From assembly GCA_964504135.1 (NCBI GenBank), contig CAZDCW010000001.1, positions 82,830 through 146,829 of the forward strand: a stretch of 64,000 bases of DNA, given 5' to 3'. This DNA comes from JACPTG01 sp964504135. Lineage in GTDB: Archaea > Nanobdellota > Nanobdellia > Woesearchaeales > UBA10216. Positions 43,445 to 51,407 of the stretch are shown here, one piece after another. The first letter of the stretch is position 1, and each line of letters starts with the position of its first letter. The position numbers and the translations under genes are program-made. The notes under the pieces are model-generated. The model saw only the letters and a list, made by a program, of their open reading frames with translations. It made no database searches and had not been told where the DNA came from.

Positions 43445-45190
43445 CTATCTCCTTCGTAACGCTGCTTTTTTGACAAGCTTTCCGTTCCTTTTCGGAGTGT
43501 ATTTGCCAAGGATGAAGACTATTGCCGCTCCTGTCATTAGCCCTGCTGCAAATATCAGTATGGAGGGGCTTGCAATGGCCATTTTTTGCTCTGCAGGCGT
43601 GGCCTCTTCAGCCTTGTCTTTTCTGAAGTACACGTCCATGTTGCTGAGTTCCAGCGCATATTCAGAGTATAGCAGCGCCGAGTACTTGTCTGTGTCCTTC
43701 AGCGAGTTGGCGTATTCGTAATAGCTATACCCGAGTATTGGGAATATGCCTTTTTTTGAGTTTCTTACTATCGTCCTTTTTGCTATTTCAAGCTTCTTTT
43801 CAACCAGTTCGCTGACTTGCGAGTCTTCAACTCCCAGCGTGTTTAGTATTACGTCGCTTTCAGCTTTTGCCTTTGCGGCTTTTGAGAGGCACAGCTCGAA
43901 TCTTTTTGCGTTGAGGTCGTCGTATGCCCTGTCTATGTCCCTTCTTGTGCCTGCCAGGGTTTCCGGGAAGAACAGCTTTACGTATTCATACCTTTCCTCA
44001 GCCTCTGAAAGCTTGCTTCTGCACGATTTTTCTATTAGCTCTGGCTCAAATCTCTGGCCATCCTTTCCGATGAACTGTGCCCATGCCTCTGCGCTGTACA
44101 CCCTTTCCTCTGCGTAGGCCAGCAGGGCTATGGCATCCCGGGTCTTGTTCTCCTGCAGCCTCTGTAAGGTCAGGTTTGCAGTGTCGGTTGCGTCGAGCAG
44201 CCTTTCCTTTACTGTTGCATAGCTCTGCACGTCTGCAACTGTCTTTGGCCTTGTAATGCTGCTTTCCAGATGCATGGAATCCTCCACGACCTTCTCAGCT
44301 CTCTTTGTTATCTGTTCTCGGGTAAGGTTTGCGTGCTCAAGCGTCTTATACCTTATGTTTGCGCCAAAGCAGTAGCTTGCTGCTGAATAGTATTGGCCGC
44401 CTTCAAGCGCTGCCTTCCCCCTTTCGGTAAGGTTTTGTGCTGAGCTGTCATTGCCTGCGGCCTGAAGCTGCGTGCTCTTGTTGCATAATGACTCTGCAAC
44501 TTTCTGCATTGTTTCTGCGTATGACTCGTCTATTGACAGCTGGGCGTCCTCTTCTATGTATTGCCTGCCGGTAAAATGATACAGTGCTTCCCTCATGTCA
44601 ACGACTTCTATTACCTGAACCCCGTTTTCCTTTCCGACTGCAACCAGGTCTATGGTTGCGTTGCTGGCGTTGCCTGATTTTACGTACCTTTGCCCTTTGG
44701 CTATCAGGACTTTCTTGACACCTCTTTCAGGGCTTGCAGTGATTTTTTCCTGAAGCCCTCCCACCGGCCCTACAAGCCCCCCTGAGTTTATTGTTCCGGT
44801 TATTGCTGTTGACTCGTCTGTTGCGCTCCCTTCCACCACTGCTGCGGTAAGCACAGCAGCCGCAGCCCCTGCGCTTGGCCCGCCTACCAGCGCTGTGTCT
44901 GCTTTTATCGTGTAGAAGAAGTCGTATTGGTCGCATTCAAGGTCCAGTTCGCTGCATGCTATTTCCTTGGCAAATCGCGTGCTTATTTGAGTGTCCATCT
45001 TGGTCAGCGGGAAGGACTCAATGAACACTTTGCCCTGGCCTGGCTTGACTTCAAGGTACAGGTCTGCTATCATCCCTTTGCCGCCTTCTACCTTGTCTGT
45101 AACGGCAAGTATCTTCATGTGGCCTGTCTGCGCCTGCGCAGCCATAGTCAGCAGAATAAGGGCCAAAATCAAAAAAGCAGCAATTCTCAT
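43445..45190 (-). CDS. Secreted, membrane-anchored Lon-type (S16) protease
   Basis: 581 residues. A signal peptide (MRIAAFLILALILLTMAAQA) is followed by an S16 Lon protease domain with catalytic Ser106 in VGGPSAGAAAAVLTA and Lys149 in GPVGGLQEKI, and GTINSGGLVGPVGG between them. After it comes a long helical region (about 200-535), then a C-terminal membrane helix (about 545-567) and a basic tail. There is no AAA+ domain, so it works without ATP, on the outer face, as in the archaeal COG1750-type predicted proteases. TATA box at 45213-45224. Confidence 0.88.
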   Translation of the reverse strand: MRIAAFLILALILLTMAAQAQTGHMKILAVTDKVEGGKGMIADLYLEVKPGQGKVFIESFPLTKMDTQISTRFAKEIACSELDLECDQYDFFYTIKADTALVGGPSAGAAAAVLTAAVVEGSATDESTAITGTINSGGLVGPVGGLQEKITASPERGVKKVLIAKGQRYVKSGNASNATIDLVAVGKENGVQVIEVVDMREALYHFTGRQYIEEDAQLSIDESYAETMQKVAESLCNKSTQLQAAGNDSSAQNLTERGKAALEGGQYYSAASYCFGANIRYKTLEHANLTREQITKRAEKVVEDSMHLESSITRPKTVADVQSYATVKERLLDATDTANLTLQRLQENKTRDAIALLAYAEERVYSAEAWAQFIGKDGQRFEPELIEKSCRSKLSEAEERYEYVKLFFPETLAGTRRDIDRAYDDLNAKRFELCLSKAAKAKAESDVILNTLGVEDSQVSELVEKKLEIAKRTIVRNSKKGIFPILGYSYYEYANSLKDTDKYSALLYSEYALELSNMDVYFRKDKAEEATPAEQKMAIASPSILIFAAGLMTGAAIVFILGKYTPKRNGKLVKKAALRRR

Positions 45191-45271
45191 GTGCAGCCAG
45201 GGAATGCGTTTGCCTTTAAAAAGCTTATACTGGTGTCCGCTGGGTGTAAATCAGCTTTTCAGAATAGAATC

Positions 45272-45586
45272 CTATCTGCGCCTGCCTTTCTTTGCTTTCC
45301 CTGCGGTTGGCTTGGCCTTTTTGGATGTCGCTTTCCGCCTGCTGGCCTTTGCAGCTCTTCCTGCCTGCCTTGCCTTCGCCTCTGGAAAGTCATTTTTCCC
45401 ATGCTCCTTTCCAACCGGTGGCGGTGTTATTGAAAGGACTGATGCTATGAACATCAGGATGAATACAAGGTCAAAGGCAACCCCCCATTTTAGCGGCAGC
45501 TTGCCTGAGGCAGTGTAGACTGTTGTTATCATGAACCCGAGTATGCCTGTCAGCATGAAGGTTCTTGGAAGGGGCACTTTTTGCAT
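45272..45586 (-). CDS. Small membrane protein with Lys/Arg/Ala-rich tail
   Basis: 104 residues. Two hydrophobic segments (about 8-27 and 35-53), then a very basic tail (ARQAGRAAKASRRKATSKK ... KKGRRR) that could bind nucleic acid or a negatively charged surface. Last of four coupled genes from 46761. I do not recognise a family. Confidence 0.55.
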   Translation of the reverse strand: MQKVPLPRTFMLTGILGFMITTVYTASGKLPLKWGVAFDLVFILMFIASVLSITPPPVGKEHGKNDFPEAKARQAGRAAKASRRKATSKKAKPTAGKAKKGRRR

Positions 45587-45955
45587 CTAGCTTATCGACC
45601 TCAGCTTTTCCTCTATCCTTCCCAGCTCAGCCTCAAGCTTTTCCACTCCTGTCAGCCGCTTTGGTGCCTTGTGTGTTTCTTCGTGCTTTTCCACTTTCTT
45701 TGGCGTTTCTGCCTTCGGCTTTGGAAGGCTGCCAGGCTCCACTTTTGGCATCTCTGCCCTGAGCTCTGCCATAAGGTGGGCAAGGTCCTGGTATATCAGC
45801 TTGAGTTCTGTCAGATGCGCGTGCTTTTGCGCCTTTATTGATTTCAGCTTCTCGTATTTCTGCAGGAAGTGGATGACGTCCTTTGAGCATTCAAGCAGGC
45901 TTCTTCTGAATGCGCCAGGGTTCTCTATTCCCACATAGAAAATGTCGCTGTTCAT
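45587..45955 (-). CDS. Small coiled-coil protein with Pro/Lys linker
   Basis: 122 residues. Helical N-terminal half (about 15-70), a proline/lysine-rich linker (EPGSLPKPKAETPKKVEKHE) and a final helix (VEKLEAELGRIEEKLRSI). Starts MNSDIFYVGIENPGAFRRSL. Overlaps the upstream gene by four bases and abuts the downstream one. Probably part of a complex with its neighbours; function unknown. Confidence 0.55.
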   Translation of the reverse strand: MNSDIFYVGIENPGAFRRSLLECSKDVIHFLQKYEKLKSIKAQKHAHLTELKLIYQDLAHLMAELRAEMPKVEPGSLPKPKAETPKKVEKHEETHKAPKRLTGVEKLEAELGRIEEKLRSIS

Positions 45956-46176
45956 TGCTCTTTTGTCCTTGCAAGTGCATCCTCTATGAATGCCACTTTG
46001 CTTTCTATCTTGGATATTTCATTCTGCCAGCTTATTATTTCTTCGTCCTCTGCCCTTTTGAGCTCGCTTATCCTTCGCAGCACGACCTTTGCGTCCCCTA
46101 GTCTCTTGTGCAGCCTGTCCATGATGAGGCTTACTTTTTTGTACCGGTCTATCTTTACAAACATGGGAGCGTTCAT
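45952..46176 (-). CDS. Small coiled-coil protein
   Basis: 74 residues, nearly all helix with heptads (LIMDRLHKRLGDAKVVLRRI; WQNEISKIESKVAFIEDAL). The size and make-up recall small adaptor proteins of archaeal motility or secretion machines, without clear homology. Gap of 3 nt from the upstream gene and ATGA overlap with the next. Confidence 0.55.
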   Translation of the reverse strand: MNAPMFVKIDRYKKVSLIMDRLHKRLGDAKVVLRRISELKRAEDEEIISWQNEISKIESKVAFIEDALARTKEQ

Positions 46177-46179
46177 TTT

Positions 46180-46761
46180 TTACACCTCGAACAGCTTTTC
46201 GTCTATGTCCATGAGCTTCCTTTGGATGTCTTCAAGGCAGTCTGCCATTTTTGCGTATTCACTGTCCCGGGCGTCGTTTGCCTTGTTTTCAGATTCCTTG
46301 TGTGAATGCACAGAGTCAAGGTATTCAAGCACTTCCCTGTACGTGGACGCCTCTATGAAAACAGCCCTTTCTCCTGCGTGTTTGGCAGGTTTGTATTCAA
46401 TTTCTGGCTTTTGCAGCTCAGGCATTATTGGCGCAGGCATCTGTGGAGGAGACCCCATTACCGCCTGCGGTGGCTGCGGAACTATTATTGGCTGCCGGGC
46501 CATCTGCGGCTCTGCAGAAGTCTGGTTCAGGCTCTTTTCGTATTCATCATAGCTGAATGGCTTTATCTCGGGCAGTTCTGATATTGCAGGCGCCGCATCA
46601 AAAGAGGGTATTTCAAGTCCTTTTTCAGCCATTGGCGGGCCTGGGAAGGTTGGCAACTCTGTTCCAAAGCTGCCCATCTGCGGAGGCGGAGGTATGTCAA
46701 GGTGGTCAGCAGCCGCCTCCTGTTTAGCCTCCCCCTTTTTTAGAAACTTCAAAAAGCCCAA
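46180..46761 (-). CDS. Proline-rich linker protein with C-terminal coiled coil, first gene of operon
   Basis: 193 residues from a TTG at 46761. That start is favoured because GGAGGGTGAT, almost the full ribosome-binding consensus, lies 6 nt upstream and a TATA box at 46800-46808. A longer frame from 46857 would run through both. Domains: short basic start (LGFLKFLKKGEAKQ read as MGFLKFLKKG), a long Pro/Met/Gln-rich disordered linker (about 20-130), and a helical C-terminus (TYREVLEYLDSVHSHK ... LMDIDEKLFEV). Unknown family. Confidence 0.55.
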   Translation of the reverse strand: MGFLKFLKKGEAKQEAAADHLDIPPPPQMGSFGTELPTFPGPPMAEKGLEIPSFDAAPAISELPEIKPFSYDEYEKSLNQTSAEPQMARQPIIVPQPPQAVMGSPPQMPAPIMPELQKPEIEYKPAKHAGERAVFIEASTYREVLEYLDSVHSHKESENKANDARDSEYAKMADCLEDIQRKLMDIDEKLFEV

Positions 46762-46799
46762 GCCAGTATCACCCTCCTTTATTTCCTGCAACAGCCAAG

Positions 46800-46808
46800 T
46801 TATAAAGC
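46800..46808 (-). promoter_or_regulatory. TATA box of the four-gene coiled-coil operon
   Basis: GCTTTATAA on the minus strand; start predicted near 46777, giving a leader with the GGAGGGTGAT site. Confidence 0.45.
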
Positions 46809-46846
46809 TTTCGGTAGGCTGCTGGTCCAGGTTGGTTGGCAAAAAG

Positions 46847-46855
46847 CTTATATAC
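46847..46855 (+). promoter_or_regulatory. TATA box of the small membrane protein gene
   Basis: CTTATATAC, centred 26 nt before the ATG at 46877. Confidence 0.5.
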
Positions 46856-46876
46856 AATCAGCCTTAAAATGACCTG

Positions 46877-47131
46877 ATGAAGAATAAGTTCGCCAAATTT
46901 GCGATGGGGAATGCGGCTGGCTCTGTGGTGCTCACTTTTCTGTTTGGGATTTTGGGCGCTGTTCTTGCGGTAATAGCAATTGGCTTTGGGATTAAGGGCC
47001 TTGTGGATTATAACAGGAAAAACTCTATTGGAGGTAAATGGGGGTCAATTAGTGCAATTGCTATAGGTGTTTTGATGATTATCATTGTCGTAATTAGGCT
47101 GGTTTCAGTTCTAAACTCCCCCTACTATTGA
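46877..47131 (+). CDS. Small two-helix membrane protein
   Basis: 84 residues. Two membrane helices (about 15-40 and 57-78) joined by a basic loop (DYNRKNSIGGKWG), an arrangement like DUF4190-type proteins. The N-terminus (MKNKFAKFAMGNAAGSVV) is basic. Leaderless and monocistronic; AT-richer than its neighbours. Copy D of the dispersed repeat follows it. Function unknown. Confidence 0.55.
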   Translation: MKNKFAKFAMGNAAGSVVLTFLFGILGAVLAVIAIGFGIKGLVDYNRKNSIGGKWGSISAIAIGVLMIIIVVIRLVSVLNSPYY

Positions 47132-47144
47132 ATTCTTTGCGTTA

Positions 47145-47173
47145 GTTCACGAAGATTTAGCCTTCTACTGTCA
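47145..47173 (+). repeat. Diverged copy D of dispersed intergenic repeat
   Basis: GTTCACGAAGA (47145-47155) is exact against copy B; the following TTTAGCCTTCTACTGTCAA matches the rest of the element with several changes. It lies between two convergent gene ends. Confidence 0.4.
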
Positions 47174-47196
47174 AGTATAACCGCCAACCACCAATC

Positions 47197-48714
47197 TTAC
47201 TCGTACTCTATCGTGGCAGGCGGCTTCTGGGTGATGTCATAAAGAACCCTGTTTATTCCTTTGACGTTCCTGACTATCCTGCTTGCCGTTTTTTCAAGCA
47301 GCCAGTCTGGCAGCCTTGCCCAGTCTGCTGTCATGGCGTCCATGCTGGTTACTGCCCTTAGCACTATAATGTGGCCGTAAGTCCTTTCATCGCCCATTAC
47401 TCCAACCGCCTTGGCTGGCAGCAGGGCTGCGAATGCCTGCCATGTCTTCTCATAGTATTTTGATTTCTTCAGCTCGTCTATGAATATGTGGTCTGCATCT
47501 TTTAGCAGCTCCAGCTTCTCCTTGGTCACTTCCCCTATTATACGAACTGCAAGCCCTGGTCCTGGGAATGGGTGCCTGTACAGCAGTTCATTTTCAAGGC
47601 CAAGCTCAAGCCCCAGTTCCCTTACCTCGTCCTTGTACAGGTCTTTGAGGGGCTCAACAAGCTTGAGTTTCATCCTCTTTGGAAGCCCTCCGACATTGTG
47701 GTGTGTTTTTATCACTGCCGCGGCCTTTGATGGCTGGGCGCTTTCTATCCTGTCTGGGTAGATTGTGCCCTGGCCGAGAAATTCTATTCCGCTGCCAATC
47801 TCTTTTACCTTGCCTTCAAATACATTGATGAATGCCTTTCCTATTATCCTGCGCTTTTCCTCTGGCTCAGTGATTCCCTTAAGTCGCTTGAGGAACAGCT
47901 CGCTTGCATCCACTGCATGGAAGTTCCTGAAGCCAAGCTTCACAAAGGTTGTTTTTACCTGTTCTGGCTCGTCTTTTCTCATCAGCCCGTTGTCCACGAA
48001 TACCAGATGCAGGTTGTCTGTTGCCTGTTGGAGTATCCTTGCCGCAACCAGGCTGTCTACCCCTCCGCTTACTGCCATTATCACCCCTTTCTTGTGGACA
48101 GCCGCTCTTGCATCCTCAACTAGCCTTGCGCTCATTCCCTTCACTGTATAGGTTCTCCTGCATTTGCATATGTCCAGGAAGTTGCTGAGTATTTTTGCTC
48201 CATTCAAAGTGTGCTGGACTTCTGGATGGAACTGCAGCCCGTATATTCTTCTCTTTGGCTCTGCGTACGCCGCTATCCTGCAGTCAGGAGTGCTTCCAGT
48301 CACCTCAAACTCTTTGGGAAGCTCTACCACAGATGTGCCGTGGCTCATCCATACCTGCTCCTTCTTTCCAAGCCCCTTGAGCAGGTGGAGGGGCTTGGCA
48401 GCAAGGGTTTCCTTGCCGTATTCTTTTGAGCTGCTGATTACCCTGCCTCCGTAAAGGTGGGCTATCAGCTGGTGGCCGTAGCATACTCCCAGGACAGGCA
48501 CTCCCATTTCAAATATCTCCCTGCTTGCTGTTGGGGCGTTTTTTTCAAACACGCTTCTTGGCCCGCCGGAAAGTATTATCCCTTCAGGGTTCTTTGCATG
48601 TATCTCTGCCAGCGGGGCTGTCCATGGCAGTATTTCAGAATACACCTTGAGCTGCCTTATCCTCCTTGTTATCAGGTGGGTGTACTGGCTTCCCATGTCG
48701 ATTATCAGTATCAT
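47197..48714 (-). CDS. guaA: GMP synthase (glutamine-hydrolysing), single chain
   Basis: 505 residues. Converts XMP, ATP and glutamine to GMP. Glutaminase domain first: Cys78 in GVCYGHQL, LQFHPEV with its His/Glu partners. Then the PP-loop ATP pyrophosphatase motif AVSGGVDS (about 220) and the C-terminal dimerization domain ending PPATIEYE. Many archaea split these into two proteins; here they are one. The ATG at 48714 (MILIIDMGSQ) is chosen; it overlaps the GNAT gene by four bases. Last gene of the ten-gene purine operon. Confidence 0.95.
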   Translation of the reverse strand: MILIIDMGSQYTHLITRRIRQLKVYSEILPWTAPLAEIHAKNPEGIILSGGPRSVFEKNAPTASREIFEMGVPVLGVCYGHQLIAHLYGGRVISSSKEYGKETLAAKPLHLLKGLGKKEQVWMSHGTSVVELPKEFEVTGSTPDCRIAAYAEPKRRIYGLQFHPEVQHTLNGAKILSNFLDICKCRRTYTVKGMSARLVEDARAAVHKKGVIMAVSGGVDSLVAARILQQATDNLHLVFVDNGLMRKDEPEQVKTTFVKLGFRNFHAVDASELFLKRLKGITEPEEKRRIIGKAFINVFEGKVKEIGSGIEFLGQGTIYPDRIESAQPSKAAAVIKTHHNVGGLPKRMKLKLVEPLKDLYKDEVRELGLELGLENELLYRHPFPGPGLAVRIIGEVTKEKLELLKDADHIFIDELKKSKYYEKTWQAFAALLPAKAVGVMGDERTYGHIIVLRAVTSMDAMTADWARLPDWLLEKTASRIVRNVKGINRVLYDITQKPPATIEYE

Positions 48715-49205
48715 CTTTCCAGCCTTTTCCTGAAGAGATGGCATTCAAATTTGCCATTCCAGATGATTTCACCTTCTTTCCTGTAACCATGTTTTTGCCA
48801 AAATGTGAATACGCCGTTTTTTTCAAAAGGGTGTTCTTTGGTTAATGGAACAAGGCATTCTTCACAGCCTAGTTTCCTGATTTTTTCCTCTACTCTGTCC
48901 AGTAGTTTTGAATCGCTTAAAACATCCTTGTAGTTTGTTTTAGTTGTGAAAGCGCAAATCCAGCCGCTTGGTTTCCTGTTGGTAAGCTGAGGTTCTGAAA
49001 AATTTTTTGGAGCCCCTGTTTTATCCAGTTTTTCAAAAATGGCAAATCCGGTTATTGCTCCGGCTTCTTCAACTACAACCAGTCCCTGTGGAAATGCTGA
49101 AAGTTTCTCATCAAAGAACCTTTGTGTTTCCCCAAATTCCCCGTAACTTTGCCTGTCAAGCGCAATCATTGCAGCTATGTCGCTGTTCTTTGCTTCCCTG
49201 ATCAT
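48711..49205 (-). CDS. GNAT-family N-acetyltransferase
   Basis: 164 residues. MIREAKNSDIAAMIALDR at the start and GLVVVEEAGAITGFAIFE fit the early GNAT strands. The acetyl-CoA pyrophosphate loop is not a clean Q/RxxGxG/A (region LLDRVEEKIRKLGCEECLV), so binding may be altered, but FWQKHGYRKEGEIIW is a typical late motif. Substrate unknown. Coupled by four-base overlaps to guaA and the second purP-like gene. Confidence 0.7.
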   Translation of the reverse strand: MIREAKNSDIAAMIALDRQSYGEFGETQRFFDEKLSAFPQGLVVVEEAGAITGFAIFEKLDKTGAPKNFSEPQLTNRKPSGWICAFTTKTNYKDVLSDSKLLDRVEEKIRKLGCEECLVPLTKEHPFEKNGVFTFWQKHGYRKEGEIIWNGKFECHLFRKRLER

Positions 49206-50311
49206 GTTGTTATTTTCCCCAATGCACCGCTTTCAGCAGCAGCCTTTATCTCCATGGCTATCCTTCTTCCAACGCTTATGTCCTGTCCGTACAGGTAATG
49301 GCCATAAGGCGTGTATCTTATGCCTGGGCTTCCCGGTATCCTCAGGCTGCAGTCAAATATTACGAATTCTTCCTTGCCTTCCTCAGCCACCACTGCTCCT
49401 TGCAGTGCAAACGGCCCGATTATTCCCGGCGCATAGTGCTTCTTGGTTGCGTCAACAAATCTTTCCCCAAGTTCAAATGCCTTCTCAAGCAGCGATTCTT
49501 TAAGCGTAACAGCCATGTGCCCGCTTTCTATGTATTTTGGCGTGAAATTCTTTATTGCAAGCTGCTGTTCAGAGGTGAGCCTTAGTATTCCGTCTATGTT
49601 TGTCTGTCTTCTTGCGTCTGTTCCAAGCAGCTCAACTTCTCCAGTGAGCGCAGAGTAAAAGAAGTTCAGGTTGACCTGCGGCCCGACTGCAAACTCTTCA
49701 ATTACTGCTTTTTGGAGCGCTTCCTTTGTTATTGTCCCTTTCTCAACAAGCTCTTTTGCCTTGGCCGCATACTCTTTGAAGCTGCTTACAAAGAAGAACG
49801 CCCGTTCATAGCCTCTTGCTGCTTCAGAGGCCTTTACAATGGCCAGCCTGTCTATGTCTTCAGGCCTGTTAAACCTTTTTGGAGTCCTTATTCCAGCTTC
49901 AGCCAGCAAAAAATACTGGTTGTTTGGCTGGTCTCTTTCCTCAGCCCGGACAATGTTTCTGGTCCCGAATATTGGCACGTTGAAATTATTTTCAATTTGG
50001 CCATAGTCGCAGTAAACCCAGAAGTATCTGCTGTGGACAAATAGGGTGTTCATCTCCCGCAGCTTCTGCTGCACTTTTTCCATTGTAATGTCCGCAAACC
50101 TGTCAAGGATTATGGTTTCATCCACTATTCCCTTGTAGTGCTTCGTATAAGTCTTCTCCCTGCCCTTCTGGCAAACAACCAGTGTCCTGAACCCTTCGTC
50201 CTTTGCCCCGCGGCATATGTCAAGCGCAGAGTGGCCGCCCAGTGTTCCGATTGTCAGCTTGCTGCTATCGTAGGCTTCCAGCACCTTCCTTATCTGCTCC
50301 AGGCTTGTCAT
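49202..50311 (-). CDS. PurP-like ATP-grasp ligase, second paralog
   Basis: 369 residues from the ATG at 50311. It shares with the other PurP the N-terminal TLGGHSALDICRGAKDEGFRT, the ATP-grasp middle and the C-terminal EEFVIFDCSLRIPGSPG ... YGQDISVGRRIA. PurP makes FAICAR from AICAR, formate and ATP. Archaea with two or more copies exist, and the second type's reaction is not always certain. It may be a second FAICAR synthetase or an altered-specificity relative. Overlaps both neighbours by four bases. Confidence 0.75.
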   Translation of the reverse strand: MTSLEQIRKVLEAYDSSKLTIGTLGGHSALDICRGAKDEGFRTLVVCQKGREKTYTKHYKGIVDETIILDRFADITMEKVQQKLREMNTLFVHSRYFWVYCDYGQIENNFNVPIFGTRNIVRAEERDQPNNQYFLLAEAGIRTPKRFNRPEDIDRLAIVKASEAARGYERAFFFVSSFKEYAAKAKELVEKGTITKEALQKAVIEEFAVGPQVNLNFFYSALTGEVELLGTDARRQTNIDGILRLTSEQQLAIKNFTPKYIESGHMAVTLKESLLEKAFELGERFVDATKKHYAPGIIGPFALQGAVVAEEGKEEFVIFDCSLRIPGSPGIRYTPYGHYLYGQDISVGRRIAMEIKAAAESGALGKITT

Positions 50312-50733
50312 TTGACGCTTACCACGATTATTCCTGCCGCCACCAGCCCCATTCCAAGCATGGTCTTCCACAGCGCTCCGCTGTTCTCCTTCAGCAACAA
50401 TATTCCGAGTATTACTGTTATTATGATGTTCCCGCCGTATATTATCGCCATCTTGGAGACATCAGCGTTCTTGGATACGCCAAGCCCTATCATGATGAGG
50501 CCTATTGAGAATACCGCCCCTGCTGCTATCAGGATTGCGATGTTTAGCGGCTGTACATTGATGTCCGCCCTGGTAACAGCCGCAGTTATGCCAGCTGCAA
50601 TGACTATTCCCAGTCCGTAGAGTGCCGCAGCCACAAATGGATTGACACCTCCGTTGAATCCCAGCTTGTATACTATTACGTTTGCCCCGAATGCGACCAG
50701 CGCTATCAGGCTGTAGGTTATCCACGCTTCCAT
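50308..50733 (-). CDS. Half-size EamA/DMT-type membrane transporter
   Basis: 141 residues and about five membrane helices. AFGANVIVYKLGFNGGVNPF and the final MGLVAAGIIVVSVK follow the EamA/DMT repeat unit; full transporters have two such units, so it would work as a dimer. The ATG at 50733 is preferred (MEAWITYSLI); one six residues upstream also exists. In a purine operon, a base or nucleoside could be the cargo, without direct evidence. Confidence 0.65.
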   Translation of the reverse strand: MEAWITYSLIALVAFGANVIVYKLGFNGGVNPFVAAALYGLGIVIAAGITAAVTRADINVQPLNIAILIAAGAVFSIGLIMIGLGVSKNADVSKMAIIYGGNIIITVILGILLLKENSGALWKTMLGMGLVAAGIIVVSVK

Positions 50734-50744
50734 CTTTGCACCTC

Positions 50745-51407
50745 TTAGCATTTTTCCACCAGTGAAGGCAGCTGGGTTATCCTGCTTATCATGAAGTCCG
50801 CGTCTTTAAGCTCTTCCTTGCTTCCGTACCCATAGGTGGCTCCTGTTGCCTTGCATCCTGCTTTCCGCGCTGCTTCCATGTCTGATTTCCTGTCGCCCAC
50901 CATTAAGGCATTTTCAGGCCGCACTTTCAGCCGCCGCAATTCCTCTGATACAACATCTCCCTTGTCACCTTTAACCTCCTGGTATGACATGTAAATGTCA
51001 AGCAGCCTGTCAAGCTTATATGTTTCCACAACCGCTTTTATGTATGGCTTGTTGCCATTTGTGGCCATGCCCATTCTTATGCCTGCCTTCCTGAGCGCAG
51101 CCATTGTTTCAATAGCTCCCGGGTACAGTTTCCCTTTTCCTGCCCTGACTAGTTTGACCGCTTCTTCCACAGCGTACTTCATTGCCAGCGGGTTTGCATC
51201 CTCAAAGCTTTCATCAGGGATTATGCCTTTGAAAAAGACAGGGTACGGGCTGCCCATTTTCTTCATGAGCGTTTCCTTGGAAGGAAGTTCTGCATTTATT
51301 CCCAGCTCGTCATAGGCCCTTTTCAGTCCCAATACATCACCCAGGTCGCCTGCCCCGCAGTTGTCGTATACTGTCCCGTCGCAGTCGAATATTACGGCTT
51401 TTATCAT
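50745..51407 (-). CDS. HAD-superfamily phosphatase
   Basis: 220 residues. Motif I VIFDCDGTVYD, motif II region MGMATNGNKPYIK, and motif IV MVGDRKSDMEAARKAGC: a full set of HAD catalytic blocks of the phosphoglycolate-phosphatase-like subfamily with an alpha-helical cap. Located between two purP-like genes, so a nucleotide or ribose-phosphate substrate is possible. Overlaps the purP gene by four bases. Confidence 0.8.
   Translation of the reverse strand: MIKAVIFDCDGTVYDNCGAGDLGDVLGLKRAYDELGINAELPSKETLMKKMGSPYPVFFKGIIPDESFEDANPLAMKYAVEEAVKLVRAGKGKLYPGAIETMAALRKAGIRMGMATNGNKPYIKAVVETYKLDRLLDIYMSYQEVKGDKGDVVSEELRRLKVRPENALMVGDRKSDMEAARKAGCKATGATYGYGSKEELKDADFMISRITQLPSLVEKC

Noticed and set aside
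46762..46857. Upstream ATG start of the proline-rich linker protein
   Set aside because: The stretch includes the TATA box and ribosome-binding site that point to the TTG at 46761.
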